DNA of 64,000 nucleotides from Galbibacter pacificus (GTDB lineage Bacteria > Bacteroidota > Bacteroidia > Flavobacteriales > Flavobacteriaceae). This document shows positions 62,971 through 64,000 of this stretch, piece after piece. Under the pieces are notes generated by a model. It did not search any database, was not told the origin of the DNA, and saw only the letters and a list, made by a program, of their open reading frames with translations. The translations under genes and the position numbers were made by a program. The stretch is from the NCBI RefSeq assembly GCF_029603155.1, contig NZ_JAPMUA010000001.1, positions 682,001 to 746,000 on the forward strand. Reading direction: 5' to 3'. The stretch's first letter is position 1, and each line of letters begins with the position of its first letter.

Positions 62971-63000
62971 TTTCCTATTTGAATAAAAATTTTATTTTTG
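62971..63000 (+). promoter_or_regulatory. candidate promoter of the TPR membrane protein gene
   Basis: -7 box TATTTTTG at 62993-63000, with TTTC at 62971-62974 as a weak -33 at 18-base spacing. Confidence 0.45.
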
Positions 63001-63022
63001 CGAGGCTTAAAAAAATGAAGAT

Positions 63023-63787
63023 ATGGCAACATATAAGAAAAGAGGTTATAAAAAACCAACCGGTAAGGAGGAAACTTCAGCTCACGACGCGCATAGCACG
63101 ACCGAAGAGGTTTTTAGTACTTTAGACCAAAGTGCTAGTAAGACAGAAGAATGGGTAGCTAGAAACCAAAAAGTAATTCTTGGCGCCATAGGTGTAATTG
63201 CTTTGGTGGTTTTGGGGTTCTTGGCATATCAGCAATTTGTAATGAAGCCAAAAGAGGCAGAAGCTTCCAACGAAATGTTTTTCGCCCAACAATATTTTGA
63301 CGAGGCCGTGAACAGTACAGCCAAAGATTCTTTGTACGGGCTTGCCCTAAACGGTGCAGAAGGAAAATATGGCTTACTTGACATTATTGACAATTACAGT
63401 GGTACAAAAGCCGCTAATTTAGCACATTACAGTGCCGGAATGGCATATTTGAATACCGGAAAATATGATGAAGCTATAAAATATCTTCAAGACTTTGACT
63501 CAGATGACCCTATTTTAGGGGCGCTTGCCAAAGGTGGGATAGGCGATGCTTTTGTTCAATTGGGTCAGGAAAGCGATGCGCTTGAGTATTACGAAAAGGC
63601 CATTGCACATTCTGATAATGCCTTTACCACCCCCAAATTTTTATTCAAATCCGGTGTAATGGCAATGCAAGAAGGCAATAAAGATAAAGCCTTGAAAAAT
63701 TTCAACAGGATTAAAGATGAATATCCAGATTCTGAAGAAGGAAGAACCATTGATATCTATATTGGTAAGGCCGAAACTGCCAAATAA
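63023..63787 (+). CDS. single-pass membrane TPR protein (YfgM-like)
   Basis: 254 residues. A basic N-terminal tail, one membrane helix at about 52-72 (VILGAIGVIALVVLGFLAYQ), then a periplasm-facing domain with TPR helices (GKYDEAIKYLQDF, AKGGIGDAFVQLGQESDALE, KDKALKNFNRIKDEYPDSEE). Members are proposed to help outer-membrane or secreted protein folding in proteobacteria; this is unproven here. Followed by ribH with a 66-base gap, a gene order I recall from other flavobacteria. Confidence 0.85.
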   Translation: MATYKKRGYKKPTGKEETSAHDAHSTTEEVFSTLDQSASKTEEWVARNQKVILGAIGVIALVVLGFLAYQQFVMKPKEAEASNEMFFAQQYFDEAVNSTAKDSLYGLALNGAEGKYGLLDIIDNYSGTKAANLAHYSAGMAYLNTGKYDEAIKYLQDFDSDDPILGALAKGGIGDAFVQLGQESDALEYYEKAIAHSDNAFTTPKFLFKSGVMAMQEGNKDKALKNFNRIKDEYPDSEEGRTIDIYIGKAETAK

Positions 63788-63853
63788 ATAATCGATTGTT
63801 ATTTCTTTTGTTCTTTATCGACTAAAGGGCAGCAATTAATGTAGAGTATAAAT

Positions 63854-64000
63854 ATGGCTACTGAAAATAAAAATTTATCAGTTTACGATAAAACAACAAT
63901 CCCAAATGCGAAGAACCTTCGGTTTGGGATTGTTGTTTCTGAATGGAACGGCAAAATAACCGAAGGTTTATACAATGGGGCATTAAGTGCCTTGCTCGAT
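63854..64000 (+). CDS. ribH: 6,7-dimethyl-8-ribityllumazine synthase, 3'-truncated by the window edge
   Basis: The first 49 residues are visible. NLRFGIVVSEWNGKITEGLYNGA is the typical lumazine synthase substrate-binding start (FGIVVSEWN, with the Trp that stacks on the pyrimidine). The enzyme makes the riboflavin precursor in an icosahedral or pentameric shell. Reading frame open to the window end. Confidence 0.92.
   Translation, partial: MATENKNLSVYDKTTIPNAKNLRFGIVVSEWNGKITEGLYNGALSALLD

Noticed and set aside
1..64000. Prophage, insertion sequence, integron or CRISPR array
   Set aside because: No transposase, integrase, capsid or regular repeat-spacer pattern was found on either strand; only the decayed region at 53.1-54.35 kb suggests past mobile content.

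Overview
The window looks like chromosome from a member of the Flavobacteriaceae (Bacteroidota). It carries a gliding gene (gldI), a SusC/SusD pair, a purA-fur-rel block, DUF349 and OstA-like proteins, several promoters with the Bacteroidota -7 box TAnnTTTG, and AT-rich DNA. No rRNA, tRNA, CRISPR array or intact insertion sequence was seen.

1-15.97 kb is a surface-polysaccharide locus, very AT-rich between about 2 and 14.6 kb. It starts inside wecB and continues with wecC, a flippase, an O-acetyltransferase, a polymerase and an opposite-strand ligase/polymerase-like gene. A tight same-strand run follows: GT4 glycosyltransferase, acyl carrier protein, ketoacyl synthase III, AAC(3)-type acyltransferase, polysaccharide deacetylase, WecG/TagA-type glycosyltransferase, formyltransferase and DUF3473-type deacetylase. 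A WecA-type initiating transferase and a third O-antigen-ligase-like protein close the locus. Together they suggest a lipid-linked ManNAcA-containing glycan whose amino sugars are acylated or formylated.

16-28 kb is mostly minus-strand housekeeping: a TPR histidine kinase, DUF349, aroE, two tandem DUF368 proteins (the family of undecaprenyl-phosphate translocases), a TPR protein, a class III aminotransferase and an LptA/OstA-like protein. 28.4-33.1 kb is a susC/susD pair with a strong terminator. 33.2-39.4 kb holds purA, a Fur-family regulator, a RelA/SpoT protein, an M48 protease and a SpoU rRNA methyltransferase.

39.6-44.8 kb is a TetR-ABC-HlyD-TolC operon with a clear operator. Its ABC ATPase has lost nearly every canonical catalytic motif except Walker A. 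Just downstream is a broken zinc-ribbon/TerB gene. 45.4-52.5 kb has two amidohydrolase-like secreted proteins, a DUF3810 protein and pepD. 53.1-54.35 kb is a gene graveyard: a ParE-type toxin and its antitoxin, both damaged, and a 5'-truncated, frameshifted ATPase fragment.

54.4-64 kb has a cyclophilin-FKBP fusion, gldI, a DHH phosphoesterase, a PhoD-like phosphatase, ndk, a DUF721 protein, a lipoprotein, a fluoride-resistance module (fluoride riboswitch, CLC transporter, DUF190), recF, a TPR membrane protein and the start of ribH. The best leads are the degenerate ABC exporter operon, the riboswitch-controlled fluoride module placed between recF and the lipoprotein/DUF721 genes, the ACP/KASIII/acyltransferase module in the glycan locus, and the decayed toxin-antitoxin region.
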